DNA from: Blattabacterium sp. DPU
GTDB taxonomy: Bacteria; Bacteroidota; Bacteroidia; Flavobacteriales; Blattabacteriaceae
DNA: 64,000 nt
Direction: 5' to 3'
Assembly (NCBI RefSeq): GCF_011290385.1
Contig: NZ_CP049785.1
Span: 360,317-424,316, forward strand
This document shows positions 8,519 through 18,494 of the stretch, piece by piece. The notes beneath the pieces are model-generated. The model was not told where the DNA came from, did no database searches, and saw nothing but the letters and a program-made list of their open reading frames with translations. Both the position numbers and the translations under genes were made by a program. Position 1 is the first letter of the stretch; each line of letters opens with the position of its first letter.

Positions 8519-10273
8519 ATGAAAATAAAAGTTAGAGTATCTCATGAAAAGGATACAAAATATGCTTCCTTAATTTGCGAAAAAATTAAGGAGTCAGCAA
8601 GAATTAGAGGAACTGGAATTGCAAAAAAGGATCCAGAATATATTAAATCAAAAATGATTCATGGAAATGCTGTAATTGCTTTTTTTGATGAAAAATTAGC
8701 GGGATTTAGCTATCTTGATATTTTTCAGAATGAAGAATTTGTCGTTAATTCCGGTTTAATTGTTTTTCCTGAATTTAGAAAACAAGGATTGGCTAAAATT
8801 ATTAAAACTGAAATTTTTAAACTTTCCAGAAAAAAATTTCCCAATTCTAAAATTTTTAGTATTACAACAAGTAATCCAGTTATTAAAATCAATACAGAAT
8901 TAGGTTTTAAACCTGTTTCTTTTAGTGAATTAACTCATTCAGAAGAATTTTGGAAAGGATGTCAAAGTTGCGCAAATTTTGATATATTGACCAGAAATCA
9001 AAGAAAAATGTGTTTATGTACAGGTCTTTTATACAATCCAAGTATGAATAAAAACCATAAAAAAAATTATTTATCTTATGGAGATAAAATTGTTTTAGCT
9101 TATAGTGGGGGATTAGATACTTCTTATTGTTTAAAATATTTAATACAGGAAAAATATGAAGTTCATACAGTGATTATTAATACGGGTGGATTTCATAAGT
9201 ATGAATTAGATAAAATTGAAGAAAGAGCTTTAAAAATTGGATCAAAATCACACAAAACTATTGACGCTATAGAAGAATACTATCAAAATTGTATAAAATA
9301 TCTTATATTCGGAAATATTCTTAAAAATAATACTTATCCACTTTCAGTAAGTTCTGAGAGAATTTTTCAGGCTATTAAAATAGCACAATATGCCACTTGC
9401 ATTCAAGCAAAAGCAATAGCTCATGGTAGTACAGGAGCGGGAAATGATCAAATTAGATTTGATGTAGCTTTTCAAATTATTTGTCCAGAAAAAATAACTT
9501 TATCTCCTATCAGAGATAGGAAAGTTTCTAGAAAAGAAGAAATTGAATATTTAAAAGATAAAGGAGTATCTATTTGTTGGGATCAAGCTAAATATTCTAT
9601 AAACAAAGGAATTTGGGGGACTAGTATAGGAGGAAAGGAAACCCATACTTCTTATCACGATTTTCCGGAAGAGGCTTATCCAACAAAATTAAAGAAAAAA
9701 AAAAGTGAAAATTTAGAATTAGAATTTGAAAAGGGGGAATTAGTAAGTGTTAATAAAGAAAAAGGGAAAGCTATAAAAAATATAATAAAAATTGAAAAAA
9801 TTGCTTCAGAATTTGCTATAGGAAGAGGAATCCATATAGGAGATACTATTTTAGGGATTAAAGGAAGAGTTGCATTTGAAGCTTCAGCTGCTATTATTAT
9901 TATAAAAGCTCATCATTTATTAGAAAAACATATTCTTACAAAATGGCAACTTTATTGGAAAGAACAATTATCTAATTGGTATGGTATGTTACTTCATGAA
10001 GCTCAATACTTAGATCCTGTTATGCGTGATATAGAAAAATTTTTAAAAAGTACACAAGAAAGATTAACTGGAACTGTATATCTTATTCTTTATCCTTATA
10101 GATTTCATTTGGTAGGAATAAAATCTAAATATGATTTAATGACATCTTCTAACATGGCTTTATATGGAGAAATGAATTATGCTTGGACAGCAGAAGATGT
10201 TAAGGGTTTTACAAAAATTTTGAGCAATCAAATGAAAATATATCATAATTTAAACAATAAAAAAGAACAATGA
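8519..10273 (+). CDS. argG: Fused GNAT acetyltransferase / argininosuccinate synthase
   Basis: A single frame of 584 codons from ATG 8519. Residues 1-175 are a GNAT acetyltransferase with acetyl-CoA loop FPEFRKQGLA (83-92) and a cysteine-rich end (CQSC, CLC). Residues about 188-584 are argininosuccinate synthase, with ATP-pyrophosphatase loop AYSGGLDTS (194-202), SPIRDRKVSR and TGAGNDQIRFD; it joins citrulline and aspartate. In related Bacteroidota a similar GNAT, presumed to supply N-acetylglutamate, sits just upstream of argG as a separate gene. Here no stop separates them; ATG 9044 could still start a free ArgG. A GTG at 8495 would add eight residues, but the ATG is more likely. The stop overlaps the argC start (ATGA). 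That the GNAT makes N-acetylglutamate is inference. Confidence 0.93.
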   Translation: MKIKVRVSHEKDTKYASLICEKIKESARIRGTGIAKKDPEYIKSKMIHGNAVIAFFDEKLAGFSYLDIFQNEEFVVNSGLIVFPEFRKQGLAKIIKTEIFKLSRKKFPNSKIFSITTSNPVIKINTELGFKPVSFSELTHSEEFWKGCQSCANFDILTRNQRKMCLCTGLLYNPSMNKNHKKNYLSYGDKIVLAYSGGLDTSYCLKYLIQEKYEVHTVIINTGGFHKYELDKIEERALKIGSKSHKTIDAIEEYYQNCIKYLIFGNILKNNTYPLSVSSERIFQAIKIAQYATCIQAKAIAHGSTGAGNDQIRFDVAFQIICPEKITLSPIRDRKVSRKEEIEYLKDKGVSICWDQAKYSINKGIWGTSIGGKETHTSYHDFPEEAYPTKLKKKKSENLELEFEKGELVSVNKEKGKAIKNIIKIEKIASEFAIGRGIHIGDTILGIKGRVAFEASAAIIIIKAHHLLEKHILTKWQLYWKEQLSNWYGMLLHEAQYLDPVMRDIEKFLKSTQERLTGTVYLILYPYRFHLVGIKSKYDLMTSSNMALYGEMNYAWTAEDVKGFTKILSNQMKIYHNLNNKKEQ

Positions 10274-11253
10274 TTGAAATAGGGATTATAGGAGGAGCTG
10301 GATACACTGCTGGAGAATTGATTAGACTGATGATTCATCATCCAAAAATTAGTATAAAAAATATAATCAGCAAAAGTCACACAGGAGAATTTATTCATTT
10401 TGTTCATCAAGATTTATTAGGAGAAACAAAAATAAAAAATATAAAATTTATTCGTAATTTAAAAAACGAAAAAATAGATATTGTATTTCTTTGTTCTGGA
10501 CATGGACAATCTATAAAAGAATTGAAAAATATATCAGAAAATATAAAAGTGATTGACTTAAGTCAAGATTTCAGAATTAAGATTCAATCTATTTTTAACA
10601 ATAGAAATTTTGTGTATGGATTACCAGAATTGCAAAAAGAAACAATAAGAATATCTAATAATATAGCTAATCCCGGATGTTTTGCTACAGCTATTCTTTT
10701 AGCAATTTTACCATTAGCTAAAAATCAATTATTAAAAAAAAATATTCATATTAGCGCCATAACAGGTTCTACAGGATCTGGAAGAAAATTGAGTGATACC
10801 AATCATTTTAGTTGGAGAAATAATAATATTTCTGCTTATAAAATTTTCACACACCAGCATTTGCAGGAAATTAAACAAACGATTCATCAAATACAAAATA
10901 ATTTTGATTCTAAAATTTACTTTGTACCTTACAGAGGTAATTTTTCTAGGGGAATCATAACAACTTTATATACTCATTCTGTTCTTTCTTTAGAAAAGAA
11001 TAAAGAAATATATGAAGAATATTATACAAATCATCCATTTGTAAAAATTTCTGATATTAATATTGATATAAAACAAGTAATCAATACTAATAAATGTATT
11101 TTATATCTTATTAAAGAAAAAGATCAATTGATTGTTATAAGTATCATAGATAATCTCATAAAAGGAGCTTCTGGTCAAGCCATACAAAATATGAATTTAA
11201 TGTTTAATTTAGATGAAACTTGTGGTTTAAGGTTAAAATCCATCCGTTTTTAA
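10270..11253 (+). CDS. argC: N-acetyl-gamma-glutamyl-phosphate reductase
   Basis: NADPH-dependent reduction of N-acyl-glutamyl phosphate to the semialdehyde, third step of ornithine synthesis. The 327 aa protein has the N-terminal nucleotide motif GIIGGAGYTAGELIRL (4-19), the catalytic cysteine in NPGCFATA (about 134-141) and the substrate/NADP motif SGASGQA-like KGASGQAIQNMN near the C-terminus. Its ATG overlaps the stop of the argG fusion by four bases, and argD starts two bases after its stop, so the genes are translationally linked. Confidence 0.96.
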   Translation: MIEIGIIGGAGYTAGELIRLMIHHPKISIKNIISKSHTGEFIHFVHQDLLGETKIKNIKFIRNLKNEKIDIVFLCSGHGQSIKELKNISENIKVIDLSQDFRIKIQSIFNNRNFVYGLPELQKETIRISNNIANPGCFATAILLAILPLAKNQLLKKNIHISAITGSTGSGRKLSDTNHFSWRNNNISAYKIFTHQHLQEIKQTIHQIQNNFDSKIYFVPYRGNFSRGIITTLYTHSVLSLEKNKEIYEEYYTNHPFVKISDINIDIKQVINTNKCILYLIKEKDQLIVISIIDNLIKGASGQAIQNMNLMFNLDETCGLRLKSIRF

Positions 11254-11255
11254 AA

Positions 11256-12389
11256 ATGAAATTATTTGACGTTTATCCTATTCTAGATATAGAATTAAGC
11301 AAAAGCAAGGGATCTTATGTTTTTGATGTACAAGGAAATATGTATTTAGATTTTTATGGAGGACATGCTGTTATTTCCATTGGACATTCACATCCATATT
11401 ATGTGAAAGCTTTAAAAAAACAAATTCATGAAATATCCTATTATTCTAATAGCGTTTATATTTCCCAAAAAAATAAATTGGCTTATCTACTTGGGAATAT
11501 TTCAGAATATGAAGATTATTCATTATTTGTATGTAATTCCGGTACAGAATCCAATGAAAATGCATTGAAAATTGCGTCTTTTCATACAGGGAAAAAAAAA
11601 GTAATTGCTTTTAAAGGTTCTTTTCATGGAAGAACAAGTGGAAGTTTATCAGTGACGGATAACTATAAATTGATATCTCCTTTTAATGCTCAACATGAGA
11701 CTATATTCATTAATTATCAAGATTTTGATTTTTTAAAACAAAAATTAAAAAATCAAGATATTTGTGCAGTAATTACTGAAGGAATACAAGGTGTATCTGG
11801 AATTATAGATCCCGGTTTAGATTTTTTTAAAAAAGTAGAAAGTTTTTGTAAAAAATATAATACTGTATTGATTGTAGATGAAGTTCAAAGTGGATATGGA
11901 AGAACAGGATCTTTTTTTTCTCATCAATTATACTCTATAAAACCAGATTTAATTACTGTAGCTAAAGGAATGGGAAACGGATTCCCTATAGGAGGAGTAC
12001 TCATTCATCCTAAATTTAACCCATATTATGGAATGTTAGGAACAACTTTTGGAGGAAATCATTTAGCTTGTACAGCTGGTATTGCTGTGTTGGAAATAAT
12101 GAAAAAAGAAAATTTAATTGAAAATGCAAAAAAAATGGGAAAAATTTTGTTACAAGAATTGCGTCTCATTTCCGAAATTAAAGAAATTAGGGGAAGAGGG
12201 CTTATGATAGGATTAGAATTTAATTTTCCCATTCATGACTTAAAAAATTTTTTAATTTATAAAGAAAAAGTATTTGTCGGTACATCTAATAATCCATATG
12301 TTTTACGATTACTTCCTCCATTAAATATTAATGAAAATCATATAAAATTATTCATGAAAAAGTTAAAGAATGCCTTAGCGTATTTATAA
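11256..12389 (+). CDS. argD: Acetylornithine aminotransferase (class III PLP enzyme)
   Basis: Transfers an amino group from glutamate to N-acyl-glutamate semialdehyde. It has 377 aa from ATG 11256, two bases after the argC stop; the frame is open further upstream inside argC, but MKLFDVYP matches the expected family N-terminus. PLP features are the phosphate-binding CNSGTESNENALK, FHGRTSGSLS, the aspartate in LIVDEVQSGYGRTG and the Schiff-base lysine in TVAKGMGNGFPIGG. Same-type enzymes can also act on N-succinyl substrates, so the acyl group used here cannot be told from this gene. Confidence 0.95.
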   Translation: MKLFDVYPILDIELSKSKGSYVFDVQGNMYLDFYGGHAVISIGHSHPYYVKALKKQIHEISYYSNSVYISQKNKLAYLLGNISEYEDYSLFVCNSGTESNENALKIASFHTGKKKVIAFKGSFHGRTSGSLSVTDNYKLISPFNAQHETIFINYQDFDFLKQKLKNQDICAVITEGIQGVSGIIDPGLDFFKKVESFCKKYNTVLIVDEVQSGYGRTGSFFSHQLYSIKPDLITVAKGMGNGFPIGGVLIHPKFNPYYGMLGTTFGGNHLACTAGIAVLEIMKKENLIENAKKMGKILLQELRLISEIKEIRGRGLMIGLEFNFPIHDLKNFLIYKEKVFVGTSNNPYVLRLLPPLNINENHIKLFMKKLKNALAYL

Positions 12390-12394
12390 ATAAA

Positions 12395-13483
12395 ATGGAA
12401 AATAATCAAAAAATAAAACAAGCAACACTTGTATTGGAAGACGGAACTCGGTATGAAGCTTATCATTTTGGAGCACAAGTATCTTCTTCTGGAGAAGTTG
12501 TATTTAATACGGGAATGACCGGTTATACCGAAAGTATTACAGATCCCTCTTACAAAGGTCAAATATTGACTTATACTTATCCCATAATAGGAAATTATGG
12601 AATTCCATCTTATTCTTGTAGTAATGAATCTATTTCGGATTTTTATGAATCCGATAGAATTCAAGTATCCGGACTTATTATTTCTTATTATTCTAATCGA
12701 CCATACCATTGGAATATGAATAAATCTTTATCAAATTGGTTGTATGAAAATGGAATTCCTGGATTATATGGTGTAGATACTAGATTTATTGCCAAAAAAC
12801 TTAGAAAAAGTGGAGGATCCATGTTAGGTAAAATTTTAATAGAAAATGAAGATCTTCCTTTTTATGATCCGAATCAGGATAATCTTTCTGAAAAAGTATC
12901 AACTACAGAAAAAATTATATATGGAAATGGAAAATATAAAATATTACTTGTAGATTTTGGATTAAAAAATAATATATTACGTTGTTTATTACGAAGAAAT
13001 TGTTCTGTGATCAGAGTTCCATGGAATTATGATTTTTCAAAAGAAGAATATGATGGATTGGTTCTTTCTAATGGGCCTGGAAATCCTAAAATTTATAAAA
13101 AACCGATACATTATCTTCGTATAGCTATGAAAAAAAAACGACCTATATTTGGCATATGTTTGGGTAATCAACTTTTAGGCATAGCGGCAGGAGGAAATAC
13201 TTATAAATTAAAATACGCACATCGTAGTCATAATCAACCAGTTATTTCATTAAAAACAGGAAAAAGTTTTATCACATCACAAAATCATGGATATGTTTTG
13301 GACGCAAAAAATATTGATAAAGAATGGAAAATTTTTTTTAAAAATTTAAATGATGATACTTGCGAGGGTATCATTCATAATGATAAACCTTTTTTTTCGG
13401 TACAGTTTCATCCAGAAGCTTCAAGCGGCCCTAAAGATACCGAATTTTTATTCGATTTTTTTATAGATTCAATAAAAAAATAA
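12395..13483 (+). CDS. carA: Carbamoyl-phosphate synthase, small (glutamine amidotransferase) subunit
   Basis: Supplies ammonia from glutamine to CarB. It has 362 aa: an N-terminal CPSase small-chain domain (GMTGYTESITDPSYKGQI near 38-55) and a class I amidotransferase domain with nucleophile C in FGICLGNQLLG (about 252) and the H/E pair in FHPEAS near 340. All three catalytic residues are present, so the glutaminase should work. It starts five bases after argD and is followed by carB, within the arginine operon, pointing to carbamoyl phosphate for citrulline. No pyrimidine genes are adjacent. Confidence 0.96.
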   Translation: MENNQKIKQATLVLEDGTRYEAYHFGAQVSSSGEVVFNTGMTGYTESITDPSYKGQILTYTYPIIGNYGIPSYSCSNESISDFYESDRIQVSGLIISYYSNRPYHWNMNKSLSNWLYENGIPGLYGVDTRFIAKKLRKSGGSMLGKILIENEDLPFYDPNQDNLSEKVSTTEKIIYGNGKYKILLVDFGLKNNILRCLLRRNCSVIRVPWNYDFSKEEYDGLVLSNGPGNPKIYKKPIHYLRIAMKKKRPIFGICLGNQLLGIAAGGNTYKLKYAHRSHNQPVISLKTGKSFITSQNHGYVLDAKNIDKEWKIFFKNLNDDTCEGIIHNDKPFFSVQFHPEASSGPKDTEFLFDFFIDSIKK

Positions 13484-13511
13484 ATAATTAAAGAATCTTT
13501 CAAAATTTAGT

Positions 13512-16500
13512 ATGAAAATAAATAAAGTACTCATCCTGGGATCAGGTGCATTAAAAATAGGAGAAGCTGGGGAATTTGATTATTCTGGGACACAAGCATT
13601 AAAAGCCCTTAAAGAGGAGGGAATTTATACTATATTGATTAATCCAAATATTGCCACAGTTCAAACTTCGAAAGAAGTTGTTGATAAAGTTTATTTTCTT
13701 CCTTTAACCTTATTTTTTATTAAACGTGTTATTGACAAGGAAAAACCACAAGGAATTTTATTGTCTTTTGGGGGGCAGACTGCATTAAATTGTGGAATTC
13801 AGCTTTTTCAAGAAGGGATTATAAAAAAATATAAAATTCAAGTTTTAGGAACTTCTATTGAATCTATTATTCAGAGTGAAGATAGAAATTTATTTAGAAA
13901 TAGATTAACTCATATTAACATAAAAACAGCCAGAAGTTTTGTAGTATATTCTATGGATGAAGCAATTTCTTATTCTTTAGAAATAGGATACCCCATTATC
14001 ATTAGATCAGCTTATACTCTTGGAGGGTTAGGAAGTGGTTTTGCCAAAAATGTTAATGATTTAAAAAAAATAGTAAATAAGGCTTTTTCTTACTCTTCTC
14101 AAATTATTGTAGAAGAATATTTAGAAGGATGGAAAGAAATTGAATATGAAATAGTTAGAGATAAATATGACAATTGTATTGCTGTATGTAATATGGAAAA
14201 TTTTGATCCCATAGGAATTCATACAGGAGAAAGTATTGTTGTAGCACCGTCGCAAACCTTAACAAATTCCGAATATTACAATTTAAGAAAATTGGCGATA
14301 CATATAGCTAGAAATTTTCATATAATAGGAGAATGCAACGTTCAGTTTGCATTAGATCCTAATTCAGAAGATTATCGTGTTATTGAAGTGAATGCACGTC
14401 TTTCTCGTTCTAGTGCTCTTGCTTCTAAAGCAACAGGTTATCCTTTAGCTTTTGTCGCCGCTAAATTATCTTTAGGATATGGATTGCACGAATTAAAAAA
14501 TTCTGTGACTAAAAATACTTCTGCTTTTTTTGAACCTGCATTGGATTATGTAGTATGTAAAATACCTAGATGGGACTTAAAAAAATTTTATGGTGTTTCT
14601 AATCGAATTGGAAGTAGTATGAAAAGTGTAGGAGAAGTTATGGCTATTGGGGGTTCTTTTGAAGAAGCTTTACAAAAGGGTATTCGTATGTTAGATATAG
14701 GAATGCAAGGATTTATTAATATTTTTTATCAAAAAAAATTAAAATCTGTTCAATTGCTAAAAGAATATCTAAAAAAGCCTACAGACCAAAGAATTTTCTT
14801 TTTAGAAGAGGCTTTAGAAAAAGGTCTTTCCATAAAAGAAATACATCATTTGACAAAAATTGATCCATGGTTTTTATACCAACTTGATAATATTTTTCAA
14901 ACAAAAAAAAAGATAGATTGTTTTGATAATTTTATAGATCTTCCGGAAGAATTATTACGAAAAGCCAAAAAAGAAGGTTTTTCTGATATACAAATAGCTA
15001 ATATTTTTTTGAAAAAAAATCGAAATCATAATATTTCTAATTTAGAACAAAAAATTAGAGAACATAGAAAAGTAAAAAATATAGTTCCATATGTCAGGCA
15101 AATTGATACTTTAGCTTCTGAATATCCAGCATATACGAATTATTTATATTTAACATATCATGCAATTCAACATGATATTATTTATGAAAAAGATCAAAAA
15201 TCTGTAATAACATTAGGATCTGGAGCTTATAGAATTGGAAGTAGTGTTGAATTCGATTGGTGTTGTGTCAATGCATTAAATACGATTCATAAAGAATCTT
15301 ATAGATCCATTATGATAAATTATAATCCAGAAACTGTAAGCACTGATTTTGATATATGTGATAGATTATATTTTGAAGAACTTACTTTAGAACGTGTATT
15401 AGATATTATTGAACTAGAAAATCCTAAAGGGACAATTGTATCCATGGGAGGACAAATTCCTAATAATTTAGTTTTAAAACTTTATGAAAAAAAGGTAAAA
15501 ATTTTAGGAACTTCTCCTGTTTCCATAGACAAAGTAGAGAATAGATATAAATTTTCTAATGCTATGGATCATTTAAAAATTAAACAACCTAGATGGAAAG
15601 AATTATCCGATTTTGATGCCATTTATCAATTTATAAAGGAAGTAGATTTTCCTATATTAGTTCGACCTTCTTACGTTCTTTCTGGAGCAGACATGAATGT
15701 GATTTCTAATCAAGAAGAACTACAGCATTATCTTCGTGAAAAAGTATCTATATCTTCTGAAGATCCATTAATTATTACGGAATTTATTAAAAATGCTAAA
15801 GAAATTGAATTAGATGCTGTTTCTCAAAATGGAGAAATTTTGTATTATGCTGTATCAGAACACGTAGAATTTGCAGGAGTACATTCAGGAGATGCAACAT
15901 TAGTATATCCACCACATAATTTATATTTATCTACATTAAAGGAAATTATTTTTATATCTAAAAAAATATCCAAACATTTTAATATATCTGGACCTTTCAA
16001 TATTCAATTTTTATCTAAAGATAATGAAGTAAAAGTAATTGAATGTAATTTGAGAGCTTCTAGAAGTTTCCCTTTTGTATCAAAAGTATCTCATTTTAAT
16101 ATGATTGAATTAGCAACTCAAGTTATTCTTGGAAAAAAGAAAAATAAAATAGATCCTAATTTTTTTATTACAAATTTTTTGGGAATAAAAGCTTCTCAAT
16201 TTTCTTTTTCCCGTTTGCAAGATGCAGATCCTATTTTAGGTGTAGATATGTCTTCCACAGGAGAAGTAGGATGTTTAGGAAATACTTTTGATGAAGCTCT
16301 TTTAAAATCTATGCTTTCTGTAGGTTATACTGTTCCCAAAAAAAATATATTGATATCTGGAGGGCCTATTGAATCTAAATTAGATCTTTTAGAAGCTGTA
16401 AAACTTTTACATAAAAAGGGATATATATTATTTGCTACAGAAGGGACCAATAGTTTTTTATCTCATAATGGTATTCCTTCAATCAAAGTTTATTGGCCTA

Positions 16501-16739
16501 ATGTAAAAAAATATTCAAATGTCCTTGAGTTAATAAAAAATAGAAAATTGGATCTTATTATTAATATTCCAAAAAATTTAAGTAAATCAGAGTTAAATAA
16601 TGATTATGCTATTAGACGTTATGCTGTAGATTTTAATATTCCTCTACTCACTAATGCTCGTTTAGCAAAAGCTTTTATCCAAGCATTTTGTAGTTTATCT
16701 ATAGATCAATTATTTATAAAATCTTGGGATGAATATTGA
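13512..16739 (+). CDS. carB: Carbamoyl-phosphate synthase, large subunit
   Basis: Makes carbamoyl phosphate from ammonia, bicarbonate and two ATP. At 1075 aa it is full length. It contains two homologous ATP-grasp halves: the first begins LILGSGALKIGEAGEFDYSG and includes NARLSRSSALASKATGYPLA near 296; the second begins TLGSGAYRIGSSVEFDW near 567 and includes ECNLRASRSFPFVSK near 840. A C-terminal MGS-like regulatory domain (KLLHKKGYILFATEGT) starts near 955. It follows carA by 28 bases. No frame damage is visible despite several A runs. Confidence 0.97.
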   Translation: MKINKVLILGSGALKIGEAGEFDYSGTQALKALKEEGIYTILINPNIATVQTSKEVVDKVYFLPLTLFFIKRVIDKEKPQGILLSFGGQTALNCGIQLFQEGIIKKYKIQVLGTSIESIIQSEDRNLFRNRLTHINIKTARSFVVYSMDEAISYSLEIGYPIIIRSAYTLGGLGSGFAKNVNDLKKIVNKAFSYSSQIIVEEYLEGWKEIEYEIVRDKYDNCIAVCNMENFDPIGIHTGESIVVAPSQTLTNSEYYNLRKLAIHIARNFHIIGECNVQFALDPNSEDYRVIEVNARLSRSSALASKATGYPLAFVAAKLSLGYGLHELKNSVTKNTSAFFEPALDYVVCKIPRWDLKKFYGVSNRIGSSMKSVGEVMAIGGSFEEALQKGIRMLDIGMQGFINIFYQKKLKSVQLLKEYLKKPTDQRIFFLEEALEKGLSIKEIHHLTKIDPWFLYQLDNIFQTKKKIDCFDNFIDLPEELLRKAKKEGFSDIQIANIFLKKNRNHNISNLEQKIREHRKVKNIVPYVRQIDTLASEYPAYTNYLYLTYHAIQHDIIYEKDQKSVITLGSGAYRIGSSVEFDWCCVNALNTIHKESYRSIMINYNPETVSTDFDICDRLYFEELTLERVLDIIELENPKGTIVSMGGQIPNNLVLKLYEKKVKILGTSPVSIDKVENRYKFSNAMDHLKIKQPRWKELSDFDAIYQFIKEVDFPILVRPSYVLSGADMNVISNQEELQHYLREKVSISSEDPLIITEFIKNAKEIELDAVSQNGEILYYAVSEHVEFAGVHSGDATLVYPPHNLYLSTLKEIIFISKKISKHFNISGPFNIQFLSKDNEVKVIECNLRASRSFPFVSKVSHFNMIELATQVILGKKKNKIDPNFFITNFLGIKASQFSFSRLQDADPILGVDMSSTGEVGCLGNTFDEALLKSMLSVGYTVPKKNILISGGPIESKLDLLEAVKLLHKKGYILFATEGTNSFLSHNGIPSIKVYWPNVKKYSNVLELIKNRKLDLIINIPKNLSKSELNNDYAIRRYAVDFNIPLLTNARLAKAFIQAFCSLSIDQLFIKSWDEY

Positions 16740-16758
16740 ATGAATATAAATAAAGTTT

Positions 16759-17715
16759 ATGAAAAAATTTTTTAGTGTAGAAGATGTTATAGATATATAT
16801 GACCTCATTAAAGAGGCTCTTTTTTTGAAAAATCGTCCATATGATTTTCGTCATATTGGAAAAAATAAAACAATTGGATTGGTTTTTTTTAATCCTAGTT
16901 TACGTACAAGAATTAGTTGTCAAAAAGCTGCCTTTAACTTGGGATGTCATACTTGGGTATTAGATGTTCATAGGGATTCTTGGACAATTGAAATGAATGA
17001 TGGAAATATTATGAATTTTACACAAGAACATATTAAAGAGGCTATTTCCGTAATGAGTATGTATTGTGATATTCTTGCAGTCAGAACTTTTCCTAATCTT
17101 TCAGATAAAGATTATGATTATCAAGAAATTATTTTTAATAAAATATTAAATTATTCTAGAGTTCCAGTCGTTAATATGGAAAGTGCGACTTTACATCCTT
17201 TACAGTCTTTAGCAGATGTTATGACAATAGCAGAATTTACATCTTTTTTTAAAAAAAGATATAAAGTAGTATTAAGTTGGGCCCCTCATGTAAAACCATT
17301 ACCTCATTCTGTGGCGAATTCTTTTTCTCAATGGATATCAAAAATAGAACAGATAGATTTTACAATTACATGTCCGGAAAGATACAATTTACATAAAAAA
17401 TTTTCTCATGGAGCATATACTACACATAATCAAAATGAAGCATTTATCAATGCAGATTTTATTTATGCTAAAAATTGGAGTAGTTATTTAGACTATGGAA
17501 AAATGCTTTGTAAAAGTTCAGATTGGATGATTACTGAAAATAAAATGAAACTAACCAATAAAGCTAAATTTATGCACTGTTTACCTGTAAGGAGAAATGT
17601 AGTAGTGGAAGATGCTGTTTTAGACAGTAGATATTCCATTGTATTGGAACAAGTAAAAAATAGAATTTACGCTTCGCAAATAATTTTTCTAAAAATGTTA
17701 GAATCTTTATCATGA
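16759..17715 (+). CDS. argF': N-acylornithine carbamoyltransferase (ArgF' type)
   Basis: Transfers the carbamoyl group to N-acetyl- or N-succinyl-ornithine, giving N-acylcitrulline. The 318 aa protein has carbamoyl-phosphate loop FNPSLRTR (44-51), HPLQSLAD and the C-terminal HCLPVRRN motif. It resembles the Bacteroidota/Xanthomonas acylornithine enzymes (long SWTIEMNDG and ISWAPH-like LSWAPHVKPLPH stretches) rather than ordinary ornithine carbamoyltransferase. The residue that separates succinyl- from acetyl-ornithine specificity (Pro90 in B. fragilis, Glu92 in Xanthomonas, by remembered alignment) appears to be Q89 here, so the substrate is undecided. It overlaps argB by four bases (ATGA). 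Confidence 0.9.
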   Translation: MKKFFSVEDVIDIYDLIKEALFLKNRPYDFRHIGKNKTIGLVFFNPSLRTRISCQKAAFNLGCHTWVLDVHRDSWTIEMNDGNIMNFTQEHIKEAISVMSMYCDILAVRTFPNLSDKDYDYQEIIFNKILNYSRVPVVNMESATLHPLQSLADVMTIAEFTSFFKKRYKVVLSWAPHVKPLPHSVANSFSQWISKIEQIDFTITCPERYNLHKKFSHGAYTTHNQNEAFINADFIYAKNWSSYLDYGKMLCKSSDWMITENKMKLTNKAKFMHCLPVRRNVVVEDAVLDSRYSIVLEQVKNRIYASQIIFLKMLESLS

Positions 17716-18494
17716 AAATTCATATAGTCAAAATTGGAGGTCATTTGATTAATGATCATAAGTTTCTTCATAATTCATTGATTGCTTTTTGTAAGCTACA
17801 AGGATATAAAGTATTGATTCATGGAGGAGGAAGAAAAGCAGATTTTATTTCGAAAAAAATGGGTATTTCTACAAAAATGATACAAGGTAGAAGAATAACA
17901 GATAAAGATACTTTGGACATAGTTGTTATGACTTATGCAGGTATAATTAATAAAAATATTGTGTCTACATTGCAATCTTATCATTGTAATGCATTAGGAT
18001 TATGTGGTGCAGACGGAAACTGCATTAAATCATATTTACGTAAAAAAACAAATATTGATTATGGATATGTAGGGGATATTAATGTAAAAAGTATTAATAC
18101 ACATTTCATCAAATTTTTATTAAAAAATAATATCATTCCTGTGTTATGTTCCATAACACATAATGGAATAGGAAATCTACTCAATACGAATGCAGATACA
18201 ATAGCTGCTCATATAGCTATGTCTTTAGCTGAGGAAAAAGATTGTGAAGTAGAGTTACATTTTTGTTTTGAAAAAAAAGGAGTATTGCAAAATGTGCAGG
18301 ATTCTGAATCTTTTTTAAAAAAAATAAATCTTCATTTATTTCAAAAAATGAAACAAAATCAGACCATAACAAATGGAATGATTCCTAAATTAGAAAATGC
18401 TTTTATTGCATTACAAAATGGAGTATCTAAGGTCAGCATAGGCCTTCCTAATTATTTAAATGATGTTCATAATAAGACTATGCTATGTCTGTAG
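17712..18494 (+). CDS. argB: Acetylglutamate kinase
   Basis: Phosphorylates N-acylglutamate, the second step of the pathway. The 260 aa protein belongs to the amino acid kinase fold: N-terminal VKIGGHLI with the catalytic lysine, LIHGGGRKADFISKKMGI (38-55) for the acyl-glutamate and phosphates, GLCGADGN, and a C-terminal GMIPKLENAFIALQNGV with the second lysine. It overlaps argF' by four bases and argE by ten, so it is embedded in the operon. It lacks the long N-terminal helix typical of arginine-inhibited hexameric kinases, which suggests weak or no arginine feedback (inference). Confidence 0.95.
   Translation: MKIHIVKIGGHLINDHKFLHNSLIAFCKLQGYKVLIHGGGRKADFISKKMGISTKMIQGRRITDKDTLDIVVMTYAGIINKNIVSTLQSYHCNALGLCGADGNCIKSYLRKKTNIDYGYVGDINVKSINTHFIKFLLKNNIIPVLCSITHNGIGNLLNTNADTIAAHIAMSLAEEKDCEVELHFCFEKKGVLQNVQDSESFLKKINLHLFQKMKQNQTITNGMIPKLENAFIALQNGVSKVSIGLPNYLNDVHNKTMLCL

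Noticed and set aside
12338..12709. Open frame of 123 codons on the minus strand over argD/carA
   Set aside because: It is antisense to well-supported genes and its translation is low-complexity Ile/Arg/Tyr-rich sequence.
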